Below are positions 21,427 to 29,129 of a DNA stretch of 29,129 nucleotides, in pieces (position 1 is the first letter of the stretch; each line of letters opens with the position of its first letter). Source of the stretch: Pholiota molesta. Its lineage: Eukaryota > Basidiomycota > Agaricomycetes > Agaricales > Strophariaceae. The stretch lies in NCBI GenBank assembly GCA_014925825.1, contig JACGCK010000393.1:1-29129 (forward strand), given 5' to 3'. The position numbers were made by a program, and so were the translations under genes. The notes under the pieces were generated by a model that saw nothing but the letters and a program-made list of their open reading frames with translations, did not search any database and was not told the origin of the DNA.

Positions 21427-23063
21427 ATGTCACCCGTACATGCTCTGGATCGGTATTATCTGGCTCTGACTTTGCTTGTGACCGTTGCATACCAGCTATG
21501 TGGCTTCGCTATCGCCTGGACTCTGCAGTTTGACAAGATTACGGACTTTACTGGAGGTGTGCATGGGTTCTCAGGCTATCTTTTAGCTAGAGAAGATCTG
21601 ACAGTTACCCTCTTTTTGAAGGGTCAAATTTCTTCTTTCTAGGTAGACATATCTATGGTCAACGGCGGAATACGATCTAGACTAAGGCGCTTTCAATTAG
21701 CCCTCTTGACGCTACTGGCTGGGAATACATATCATGCGAGGAATATTGGTTAGTACATGAGCTTAATTATGCCTATGCCTCGCTAAATTTGAGGGCATAG
21801 TTGCTAGCGTGTTGGTGATGATTTGGGCTGTTAGGATTGCAGGTTCGTTTTCTCTTCAACGAATCAATTCAAGGAAACCAATCTGAGTATGTCTAGGATT
21901 CCTCCTTTTTCGTGTCTTGAAGATGGGAAGTGACAATCGTTTCGACGAAATTCGTTCCCACTTTTGGAAGTTCTTAGGTTCGTCTGCTAGTGAAATATCC
22001 ATACGTTCTCATCCAATCGCATAATCCCATGAAGGCTTCTGGATTGGTACGTTTTCTGATGAAAATACCAAGTGTGTAACTACAAAAACTTGATTGCTTT
22101 TTTATATAGGTCAAATACTCTGGGTCAGTTACTTTGCTTGGTCAACATTCTCAAGTTGTATTCATGTTTGGGCGTAGATCTGGACGGTGTCTCTCCCTTT
22201 GACTATCCTGAATTCTCCAGCTGTCTCTGATCTAAATTCGGGAGGATCCAATCCTAAATTTGGGACTTCTCGCGATATTGCTGGAATCGTTCTTTGGGCT
22301 CTTGGTTTCTTCATCGAATCTGTTGGTGATGCTCAAAAGGTAAACTAGAATTAATTTTACTACGAATTTCGTACTGATACGCCAACACACCCAGTACTAT
22401 TATAAATCTCAAAAGATCATCCCGAAAGGCCAGCCAACGAATGTAAGCCCTGAATGGACTCTTTTCATACTGATTCTTGTAACCCAAATCGTTAACAGAG
22501 AGGACTCTGGAAATGGTCTCGCCATCCACCGTACTTTGGAGAGTGAGTATCGCCCTTTATACTTCTTGTGATCATGTATTGAACACTTAACGATCCCTCA
22601 GGATAATGTGCTGGTGGGTATATGGATACTTTGTTTATCACCTACGGTAGATGGCCACCTCTCATCTGCCTCTCGCTCAGCACAATATGGAGCTATTGTG
22701 TCCCCAATCTTTACATTGCTGTGAGGCTGTTCTTTTCTTGGCCAATTCGGGACATATGGCTAACCTTTCGATAGATTATTGATGTTCGGTTCTGGGATGC
22801 CGACCGCAGAAAAGCCAACAGCCCAGAAATTCTACTTATTATCTCACGGCGCGGATGCTGAGGAGGGATACTCAAACGCATGGACGGAGTACAAGGCATA
22901 CCTTCAGAAGACTTCGATCTTGATCCCCTTGCCACCCTTCTTATACCGACCGCTTCCGACAATCCTGAAAAGGACGTTGTTGTTGGACTTCCCCATCTAT
23001 CAGTTTCATGAATCGTCGGATGGTGCAGCTGCATTGGAAGCTGAGGGTAGTAAGCGTCCATGA
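21427..23063 (+). CDS. DUF1295 / steroid-reductase-like membrane protein, apparent 1-nt frameshift
   Basis: Twelve exons: 21427-21556, 21622-21642, 21701-21748, 21801-21842, 21897-21977, 22035-22046, 22110-22123, 22178-22339, 22395-22442, 22499-22542, 22602-22720, 22775-23063. The translation shows the DUF1295 family (3-oxo-5-alpha-steroid 4-dehydrogenase-like, same fold as isoprenylcysteine methyltransferases). It has several membrane segments, 'WTLQFDKITDFTGGSNFF', 'MGSDNRFDEIRSHFWKF', the signature 'WKWSRHPPYFGEIMCWW', and a C-terminal part with 'FGSGMPTAEKPTAQKF' and 'TSILIPLPPFLYRPLP'. Members are integral membrane proteins of mostly unknown substrate. Exon 11 is 119 nt where 120 are needed. 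After 'CWW' the family reads Gly-Ile-Trp, but here one base is missing in a G run (22615-22618) and the frame meets TAG at 22648-22650. With one base restored the protein would be about 336 residues. Either an assembly error or a real inactivating deletion; all other exons look intact. The ATG at 21427 gives the N-terminus expected for the family. Confidence 0.83.
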
Positions 23064-23521
23064 ACTTGGGAGCCTCTGGCTCAGTTTGTATCATTTATCT
23101 TGTATGTATTAGATCGTTCATTCTTGTATGGCCTTGTCAAGGCCTTGTTCCTGTGCAGATCAGCATCAACCACCGTAGCTTTGGTCACTCGACCAGTACC
23201 CTAGCACCTCTCAAAGGATGTTGAACAGATGGTAGGTCATCATGGTATGATCCCAGTACTGCTACCATAATATTTAGTACATGTAGTTGTACTACCGTAG
23301 TACCGCAGTACTCAAGTGCAGTGTTATTAGGTTACTCACGTGAGCGCCGCGGAATACTTACAGAGGTCGCACTTAAAAGTTGAAGGTGTTGTTCAGCCCC
23401 TTCATGTGTATCTATTAACGCCAATTTCTCTCGCCCTTATTCCGACTACTTTACATATCTATATCCTTTGGAATTTTACGATACCCGGTGTCTGCGCCCT
23501 GGAGGCACGCCCTTTGTAAAT
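23064..23521 (+). promoter_or_regulatory. Upstream region of the ADF-H/PH gene
   Basis: This 458-nt gap holds the 3' end of the DUF1295 gene and the promoter of the next gene. A 15-nt hairpin (GGCCTTG-T-CAAGGCC) sits at 23130-23144. A cluster of GTAC/GTACT palindromes spans about 23255-23312, with inverted arms AGTACTGC (23255-23262) and GCAGTACT (23305-23312). A perfect 10-bp palindrome CTCACGTGAG, containing an E-box, lies at 23335-23344. A CCAAT box is at 23421-23425, followed by pyrimidine-rich sequence leading to the start codon. Roles are inferred from position. Confidence 0.5.
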
Positions 23522-25767
23522 ATGGCCTTCAAAATGTCGGATCCTGCTGCTGTCATGTCAGTTTATTCGTCGATAATCGAACCTGACAACCATTATAATT
23601 GGTGAGCGCTCGGGCTTTGAGCGATTAGAGGAATTCTTGTTTCTTACTTCCTATCTTTCAACGAAGGTTGATCCTTCATTATCCAGGCGAATCTGTGAGA
23701 ATTACTTCGTCGATCTTTTCAGGACGCCGAGACTGACCTACCCACCCCTTCCCCCTCCAGTATGATGAACTGGGCTTACATTCCTATGGCATGGACGGAC
23801 TGGAAGAGCTAAAGACCAAGCTCACAGACTATGATGTATCTATTGCTTTTTATCGGGAGGAGTTGGACATCGACCCGGGCTATATCTTAATTAACTACAT
23901 ACCCCCATCCATTTCTGGAGTAAAACGTGGTATGTTTCTCAATGGGAACAGAACAATTAAACACCGTTGACAACGTCTTTTCCATCTTTAGCGAGGACTT
24001 TAGTGCACTCGCGACGGGTTGGAGCGATCTTTAAGGTTCGGCTACACGCTCCTCGTGCCACTCATTGTTCTTTATCACGCTCATTGTTCTGCCTCAGACA
24101 CACCAAACAATATATACGGTGGATAGCCTTTCGTTGCTAACGGCGGAGACTATTCATCAAGCCATTGTAAATCCTGAGGCCGCTGTTGCTCCCTCCAAAC
24201 ACTTGACTTCTTCATCACAAGCCTCTGATCCTACATCTTATCCGCCGCAAGAACAACGCGATACCTATAACCTTGACTCAGTACAACGCGCTCTCCCTCC
24301 GCTACAGCCTGTAAGGCTTCATCAAGAACAACGAGATACCCCTAATACCCAACAAGCTCTTCCTCCACTTCGACCTGTGAGGGCGCAAACTCAAGGACAA
24401 CACGATAATCATACCCCTATACAAGCCCTTCCGCCACTTCAGCCTGTGCGACCTCAGAACAGGAAACCCAGCCCGCCAAAGGCGATAGTAACCGACATGG
24501 CCCGCCGCTCATTTACTGCAACGTATGCACCCGAGGTGCAGCCTCCGACGACGGTCCCTCCGGTGCCACCCCTGCCCAAGGGCGGCAGCATGTTCACCAA
24601 TTTGCTGCGACGCAAGAAACGGACGGATGATTCTTATGATGACATGGACGATCTGCCACCGCCGACACCCCCTAAAGATAAGGGCGTCCATCAGGTCGCT
24701 CAGTCGTACTCTTTGCCTCCGGGGCCTTCTGGCAGGAACCAGCCCCTCCGCCACCATCGCTCTCACAGCTTGTCGGAATTTGCGATCATCTCTCACGTCC
24801 GCGGCTCCGATGAGATCATCGTCGAGTCTGAAAGAAGATACCAGCCACATCAAGCATTCACTTTACGCCCGTCGGGCAAATGGGCGCAAGAGCTTCCTAG
24901 CGATCCGGCAGAGAGAGCACGTCGGCGCCGAGAAGCTCAGCTCCAGCGCGAACGGGAGGAGCAGGAGGCTCTGGAGGAAGAGGCTGAGAGGCAGCGGCAA
25001 CTCCGACTGCAGAAGGAGGAATTCGCACAACGGGAGAGGGAGGAGGAGGCGCGCCGCAAAGTGGAGACTGAACGCGAGATTCGCAGGATAACTGCTGAGC
25101 GCCGGCGGAGAGAGATATTGGAGAAGGAGGAGGAAGAGCGCAAGCGGCAGGAGGCGGAGGAGCGGAAACGAATTGATAGGGAGCGGCGATTGGAGGAGCA
25201 TCGGCGGCTGGAGGAGTGGCGACAGGAGCAGGCGCGCAGGGGTGAGATGGCAGCTCGTCAAGCTGAGGAGACGAAGCGGCGTGAAGAGGCGGAGCGGAAG
25301 GCAAAGATACAACGAGCTGCGGCTAAACTCAAGCGCGCAAAGGAGGATTCGGACCTTACTGGGTGGATAACTGTTCAGACTGCCGATTCGCTTTCGTGGA
25401 AGCGGAGATTCTACAAGTTTGTGGGCAGCAAGGTGTATCTTTACAGAAGCCCGCAGGTAAGGAACTTGTTTTGGTGCTGTTAGCTGAGAATTTCTGATGA
25501 ACTTCATGTAGGATATGACACTTTTTGAGGAGGCCGACCTCAAAGGCCAGGTGCGCGGACTCAAGGAATGGAACGAGGGCTACGATGACCTGGAAGCCAT
25601 TGCATTCTCTTTCGTGGTGGAGTTCAAGGACGACAGGCTTCATTGGGCTATGTTTGCTGATTCTGAAGAAGAGAAGGTATGTGGTCTCTGTCTGATGTGA
25701 CTGGCAGCTGCTGATATGTGTACAGTACCAAATTTTAGGACTATTCAAGATAGCGGCAGGTCTGTAG
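23522..25767 (+). CDS. ADF-H / coiled-coil / PH domain protein (actin-associated, predicted)
   Basis: Seven exons: 23522-23601, 23667-23694, 23761-23929, 23992-24035, 24098-25456, 25512-25676 and 25726-25767, giving 628 residues; all introns are GT-AG. The N-terminal 130 or so residues read as an actin-depolymerising-factor homology (ADF-H) domain: 'NWLILHYPGES', 'GMDGLEELKTKLTDYDVSIA', 'YILINYIPPSISGVKRARTL', 'VHSRRVGAIFK', then 'LTAETIHQAIVNP'. A Pro-rich region follows with repeated 'ALPPL.PVR' blocks, which could bind SH3 domains. About residues 376-523 form a Glu/Arg-rich coiled coil. The C-terminus is a PH domain: 'LTGWITVQTADSLSWKRRFY', then 'GSKVYLYRSPQDM', ending 'EEEKYQILGLFKIAAGL'. 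By domain content it should bind actin and membrane lipid. The ATG at 23534 ('MSDPAAVMSVYSSII') is an equally good start and closer to relatives as I remember them. I know no standard gene symbol. The stop lies only 86 nt before the Caf40 start. Confidence 0.87.
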
Positions 25768-25853
25768 TTTAGTGCAGGTTTAGTGTATGATAGATTAGTT
25801 AGCATGAAATGTGACGTGTGACACGGTGTTACGTGGAGGGGTTTGAGTTGGGA
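25768..25853 (+). promoter_or_regulatory. 86-nt gap between the ADF-H/PH stop and the Caf40 start
   Basis: Both genes run the same way, and this gap must serve as 3' end of one and 5' leader of the other. It contains a CRE-like TGACGTG at 25812-25818 and a TTACGTGG at about 25829-25836. The Caf40 promoter probably reaches into the last exons of the upstream gene. An undetected upstream non-coding exon of Caf40 is also possible. Confidence 0.45.
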
Positions 25854-27159
25854 ATGTTCTCTCCTCGTCTCCCCATGGCGGGTCTGCTGTCCCCAAAACC
25901 CGTTTCTTATCTCCAGCAGGGAAACGGCCAGTTCAACACATATGGCCGAGGTCTCTCCAACTTTTCAGAAACGCCTCCGCTCTCTGGCGGCACATCCGCC
26001 CAAGGGCACCACCAGCTTCCCCAAGCGTACCCCAACGGCAATGGAACCCATAATAACGCCGGCTTGCATGAAGATGGCAAAATATACGGTCTCGTCATTG
26101 AGTTGATGGATCCTAATACCAGAGAAGGCGCCTTGTTGGAGCTGAGCAAAAAGAGGGAGCAGTACGATGATTTGGCCCTCGTTCTCTGGCATTCGTTTGG
26201 TATGTCTCGCCGCAGCAAAGCAGCAGGCCCGCCCGCTTAGTTTCCCTCCCACAGGTATTATGCCCGCTCTTTTGCAAGAGATTGTCTCCGTCTATCCCCT
26301 GCTTTCCCCTCCCAATCTTACGGCCCATGTTTCGAACCGCGTCTGTAATGCGCTGGCATTGCTCCAATGCGTCGCTTCTCATTCAGAAACCCGCCAGCTT
26401 TTTCTTAATGGTGAGTCAAGATTTCAAGTGTGCGAAGCGGATCTTGTATTGAATTTACAACAGCACATATACCCCTGTTTCTGTATCCATTTCTCAACAC
26501 CACCTCGAAAACCCGCCCATTTGAATATCTTCGCTTGACGTCGCTTGGGGTCATTGGTGCTCTTGTCAAGGTGCGTCGGTATATTTGGATGACATATCCT
26601 GGGTCTGACATGTCCAATAATTTGCAGCAAAACGATAACAATACCGTAATCCACTTCCTTTTGTCCACCGAGATAATACCCCTTTGCCTGCGCATCATGG
26701 AGACTGGTTCCGAGTTATCAAAAACAGTGGCGATTTTTATCGTTCAGAAAATCCTATTGGACGAGACGGGTCTAACCTACATCTGCCACACCTATGAGAG
26801 GTTCTACGCTGTGGGAACTGTCCTCAGCAACATGGTCAACCAGCTTGTCGAAACACAAGCTGTTCGCCTATTAAAACATGTTGTACGCTGCTATCTACGA
26901 CTCAGCGACAACCTTCGGTACGTTCTTTTGATCCTCTTTGCATCAATCAATGCTTATTTTTTCGCCGGCGGAATTTAGCGCCCGAGAAGCTCTGCGGGCA
27001 TGTCTACCCGAGCCATTGCGAGACCAAACATTCAGCACACTCCTAAAAGTATGTGCTTGATCGTTTCTTCAAGCTGCTCGATGACTGACGAGACGATAGG
27101 GCGATATGGTTACTAAACGATGTCTCACAACCCTTTTGAATAACCTCAGCGAACCTTAG
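25854..27159 (+). CDS. CAF40: CCR4-NOT complex subunit Caf40 / CNOT9 / Rcd1
   Basis: Six exons: 25854-26199, 26255-26410, 26464-26570, 26628-26917, 26979-27048 and 27100-27159; 342 residues, all introns GT-AG. From about residue 78 the protein is one of the most conserved in eukaryotes: '[20 protein letters not shown]', '[19 protein letters not shown]', '[20 protein letters not shown]', '[20 protein letters not shown]', '[20 protein letters not shown]', '[20 protein letters not shown]'. These are the armadillo-type repeats of Rcd1/CNOT9, a core part of the CCR4-NOT deadenylase that binds NOT1 and GW/Roquin-type partners. The first 75 or so residues are Pro/Ser/Gly-rich and variable. I chose the ATG at 25854 because the frame upstream has no further ATG. 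The protein ends '[11 protein letters not shown]'. Exon 3 ends at a conserved 'GALVK' and the next begins with a short variable loop ('QNDNNT'), as in relatives. Confidence 0.96.
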
Positions 27160-27562
27160 CGCGCTCATGGCGGCCTGGACATTATTTTGCTCATTTTCAC
27201 TCATATCCACCACATTGTTATATTTTGCATGGTAATTATTGCATGGTAGAAGCCAAAGATGTAGTACCACATAGGGATTCTAATAAATAGTTGTATTATG
27301 TGTCGTTATATTTACTAGAGTAATTGCTGCTATTGGCAGCAGAGACCTTGCTTGCTGAGCGCTGGTGCCGCGAACTGCCCCGGAACATTAAAGTTACTGC
27401 GATTGTAGGTTGACTTCGTTAGATACACATAAGTTGACATATCTGGTTTGGATTGCGTTAGTTATGTGAGAGGTATAGCATTTCGTGGAAGAGGTTTCGA
27501 CAGGGCCTGACTCGCTGAGCTTTGACGGTTCAAAAAATGTTTGTCAAGTTTTGGCGTTTTTC
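27160..27562. other. Intergenic region between convergent genes
   Basis: About 400 nt between the Caf40 stop (+) and the end of the disrupted gene on the minus strand. It is AT-rich at about 27180-27320, consistent with a 3' untranslated region and poly(A) signals. I see nothing else. Confidence 0.6.
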
Positions 27563-28566
27563 TCATCGAGGGAGCCCTAAGTAGAGATCTGCAAGGAAAT
27601 CTCTGACGTCTCTGGAACGTCCAAATTCCTCTTCCTTCTTTCTGGCTTTTTTGATCTTGAACAAATGAGCGTCACTTGGAGATGTTGTATTGGTAGCCCT
27701 AAGGATGGCAAATTGTTTCTGGAAAAATGCCTTACATTCAGGCTTCGCTTCAGATACCATGGCTGTGTCTTCAACTTTCTTAGCAGCTTCCTCTTCGTGT
27801 TGTTGAACAAGTCGGACTTCGCCTGCCTTCTCTGAGATTTCTGCTTCAAGGAGGATCATATTAAAGTTGACCCAATTCAAGAGACTACGGTGTTCATTGA
27901 TACTGGAATATTGATATAGTACATGCTTCAGACCGAAGTCAGTCGTGAAACCAAGCGCAGCGAGGAGTTTGACAATATCATCACGGCAACTTCAAGAGGT
28001 TGATAGGCAGCTCCAATGAGTTATGCACCAAACCATAAGAGGTCGTCCGTGTACGCATTTCTGAGGGTCTGTTGATCAGAAACATGTTAACATCAATCTG
28101 ACCTAGAGGGCGAATTAACTTACGCAGCATCAGAAGCTTTCATAACATCTGGCTCGTCGAGTTCCAGCTTTGCTCCAGCATAATCCAAGGACAGTGAAGT
28201 TCCTTTTCCTGATCGCAGTGACAACAGGGAAGATCACATCCTGCAATTGGTTTTCATTTTCAGGGAAGTTGAGGATGGTGACAGCGGCGAAAGTCGCAGC
28301 GCAGGAGGGTCTCCCACAAGTTTTGTCCGACCAGCAATCACCGCGTGATGGCAGATGGTTCGCATTTCAGCGTCAGCGGTAGACGAAATAACGGAAGGAA
28401 GCTGGAGGAGGCGCTCATTTGCGGGAGAATAGTGGAGAGTCAAGGGATGGAGGGATTTTTGTGATATAATTATCCGTCTTCTTTGAAGGAAGTGAGCAAG
28501 GGATCCATATATGATGGCATATGTAAGAGCAGAAAAGCCAAAGTCCCAGTGGAACTCGTCGACCAC
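27563..28566 (-). pseudogene. Disrupted gene, possibly ankyrin-repeat protein
   Basis: On the minus strand several coding-looking blocks follow one another in different frames. First is 'DFGFSALTYAIIYGSLAHFL' through 'MRTICHHAVIAGRTKLVG'. Then, after a frame change near 28290, 'AAVTILNFPENENQLQDVIF' and 'PVVTAIRKRNFTV'. After another change near 28205 comes 'DYAGAKLELDEPDVMKASDA'. Then 'NAYTDDLLWFGA' runs into an in-frame stop, and a last shift leads to 'DDIVKLLAALGF', 'YSSINEHRSLLNWVNFNM' and a lysine/glutamate-rich end at 27563. The pattern 'PVV-AI-KRNF' followed by 'AGAKLEL' and 'DDIVKLLAALG' resembles ankyrin repeats; this is a judgement by eye. I count at least three frameshifts and one stop that splicing does not explain, so I call it a relic. 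Poor assembly of an intact gene would look the same. It probably continues upstream into 28583-29129. Confidence 0.45.
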
Positions 28567-28582
28567 GATGATGTTGGGCTGA

Positions 28583-29129
28583 TCATCTCTTCAATGGGAT
28601 TTCATTCTGAGGAGCAATGCTGTCTTCCTCCATGCTATCTTCGTCTTCACTTCCTTCGTCTTCTTCGTTCTCCTCATCCGGAAGCATCTTCATCGGAATG
28701 GGAGCTCCAGTTTTCTTCAGATGAGATACGTCCGGCTCATCGGTCGTGACCATCTTGATATTGTCTTCATCATCTTCGACCTTCAGGTCTGCGGCTTTCT
28801 TGTGATGTTTCAAGCAATTTAAGTCCTCCAGACATTCTTCGATAGTGCCGCGCAGGATGATGATGGAGACGACGGCCTTTGTTCTTAGGGTTGAAAGTGG
28901 CTATTGCAATCGAGTTAGCTTAGCAAACGCATTTCATAAAACATGATAAGTAGGCACCCCGTTCTCGCGCCTATCCTTCTCGTCCAACGGTACGACATGC
29001 TGAGTGTAGAGGTCGGTCTGGCGCGCGCGTAGTACCCATAGCATCTGGAGCTGCAAATACGACAAAAAGACCGACATAGGGTTTCCTGGCCGAATAACTC
29101 CACTTCTTCGACGAGAGATGGCTGCGAGA
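28583..29129 (-). CDS. 5'-incomplete coding segment with acidic tail, unidentified
   Basis: A frame open from the right edge of the window contains 'GNPMSVFLSYLQLQMLWVLR' and 'VVPLDEKDRRENG'. A GT-AG intron (28957-28901, with a CTAAC branch-like site) then joins in phase to a block with 'AVVSIIILRGTIEECLEDL', 'EDDEDNIKMVTTDEPDVSHL' and a strongly acidic stretch (Asp/Glu runs at about 28625-28680), ending in TGA at 28583-28585. I do not recognise the family. Directly after the stop, the neighbouring frame continues with coding-looking sequence, so this may be the upstream half of the broken gene 27563-28566 with a frameshift at about 28583. A second possible frame clash lies near 28885, where 'TFNPKNK' and 'AVVSIIIL' are in different frames. 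The true start is beyond the window. Confidence 0.4.

Noticed and set aside
24065..24097. Start of the long 472-residue frame as the true start of the PH protein
   Set aside because: The first 11 residues lie in an intron (24036-24097); upstream exons supply a continuous ADF-H domain in phase.
1..29129. CRISPR arrays, bacterial operons, phage or integrated-virus genes
   Set aside because: No regularly spaced repeats, ribosome-binding sites, or capsid, polymerase or integrase motifs were seen; the content is ordinary fungal nuclear DNA.

Overview
This is a eukaryotic nuclear window, almost certainly from a filamentous basidiomycete (Agaricomycetes is my best guess). The evidence is genes cut by many short GT-AG introns (mostly 45-100 nt), closely packed housekeeping genes, C/T-rich tracts before starts, and fungal families (Ecl1-type lifespan factor, Shr3 permease chaperone, Bem3-type RhoGAP, Caf40/Rcd1). 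I see no bacterial operons, CRISPR arrays, rRNA, tRNA or intact transposons. Gene models were built by hand by joining exons at splice sites so that conserved family motifs stay in frame.

Layout. 1-3366: no gene I can support. 3367-4260 (-): single-exon Ecl1-like zinc-binding protein. 4261-9794: about 5.5 kb without a recognisable gene; C/T-rich next to the Ecl1 gene, with simple repeats. 9795-10626 (-): Shr3 amino-acid permease chaperone, 5 exons. 10980-16332 (-): Bem3-like RhoGAP (coiled coil, PX, PH, RhoGAP), about 10 exons. A 177-bp divergent promoter (16333-16509) separates it from 16510-20103 (+), a mitochondrial-looking [4Fe-4S] L-serine dehydratase with 24 coding exons, some tiny. 20104-21426: no gene called. 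21427-23063 (+): DUF1295 membrane protein with an apparent 1-nt frameshift. 23522-25767 (+): ADF-H / coiled-coil / PH protein. 25854-27159 (+): CCR4-NOT subunit Caf40/CNOT9. 27563-29129 (-): a broken, possibly ankyrin-repeat gene running off the right edge.

The genes do not form a pathway cluster. Loose themes are polarity and actin (Bem3-like GAP, ADF-H/PH protein) and amino-acid supply (Shr3, serine dehydratase, Ecl1-type factor), but this looks like ordinary fungal gene order. The most informative findings are in gene structure: a 7-nt microexon encoding the core of a conserved motif, a terminal coding exon of 4 nt that gives the serine dehydratase a C-terminal cysteine, a GC-AG intron, an in-frame intron in a PH domain, and two reading-frame anomalies. 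I found no convincing new biological system.
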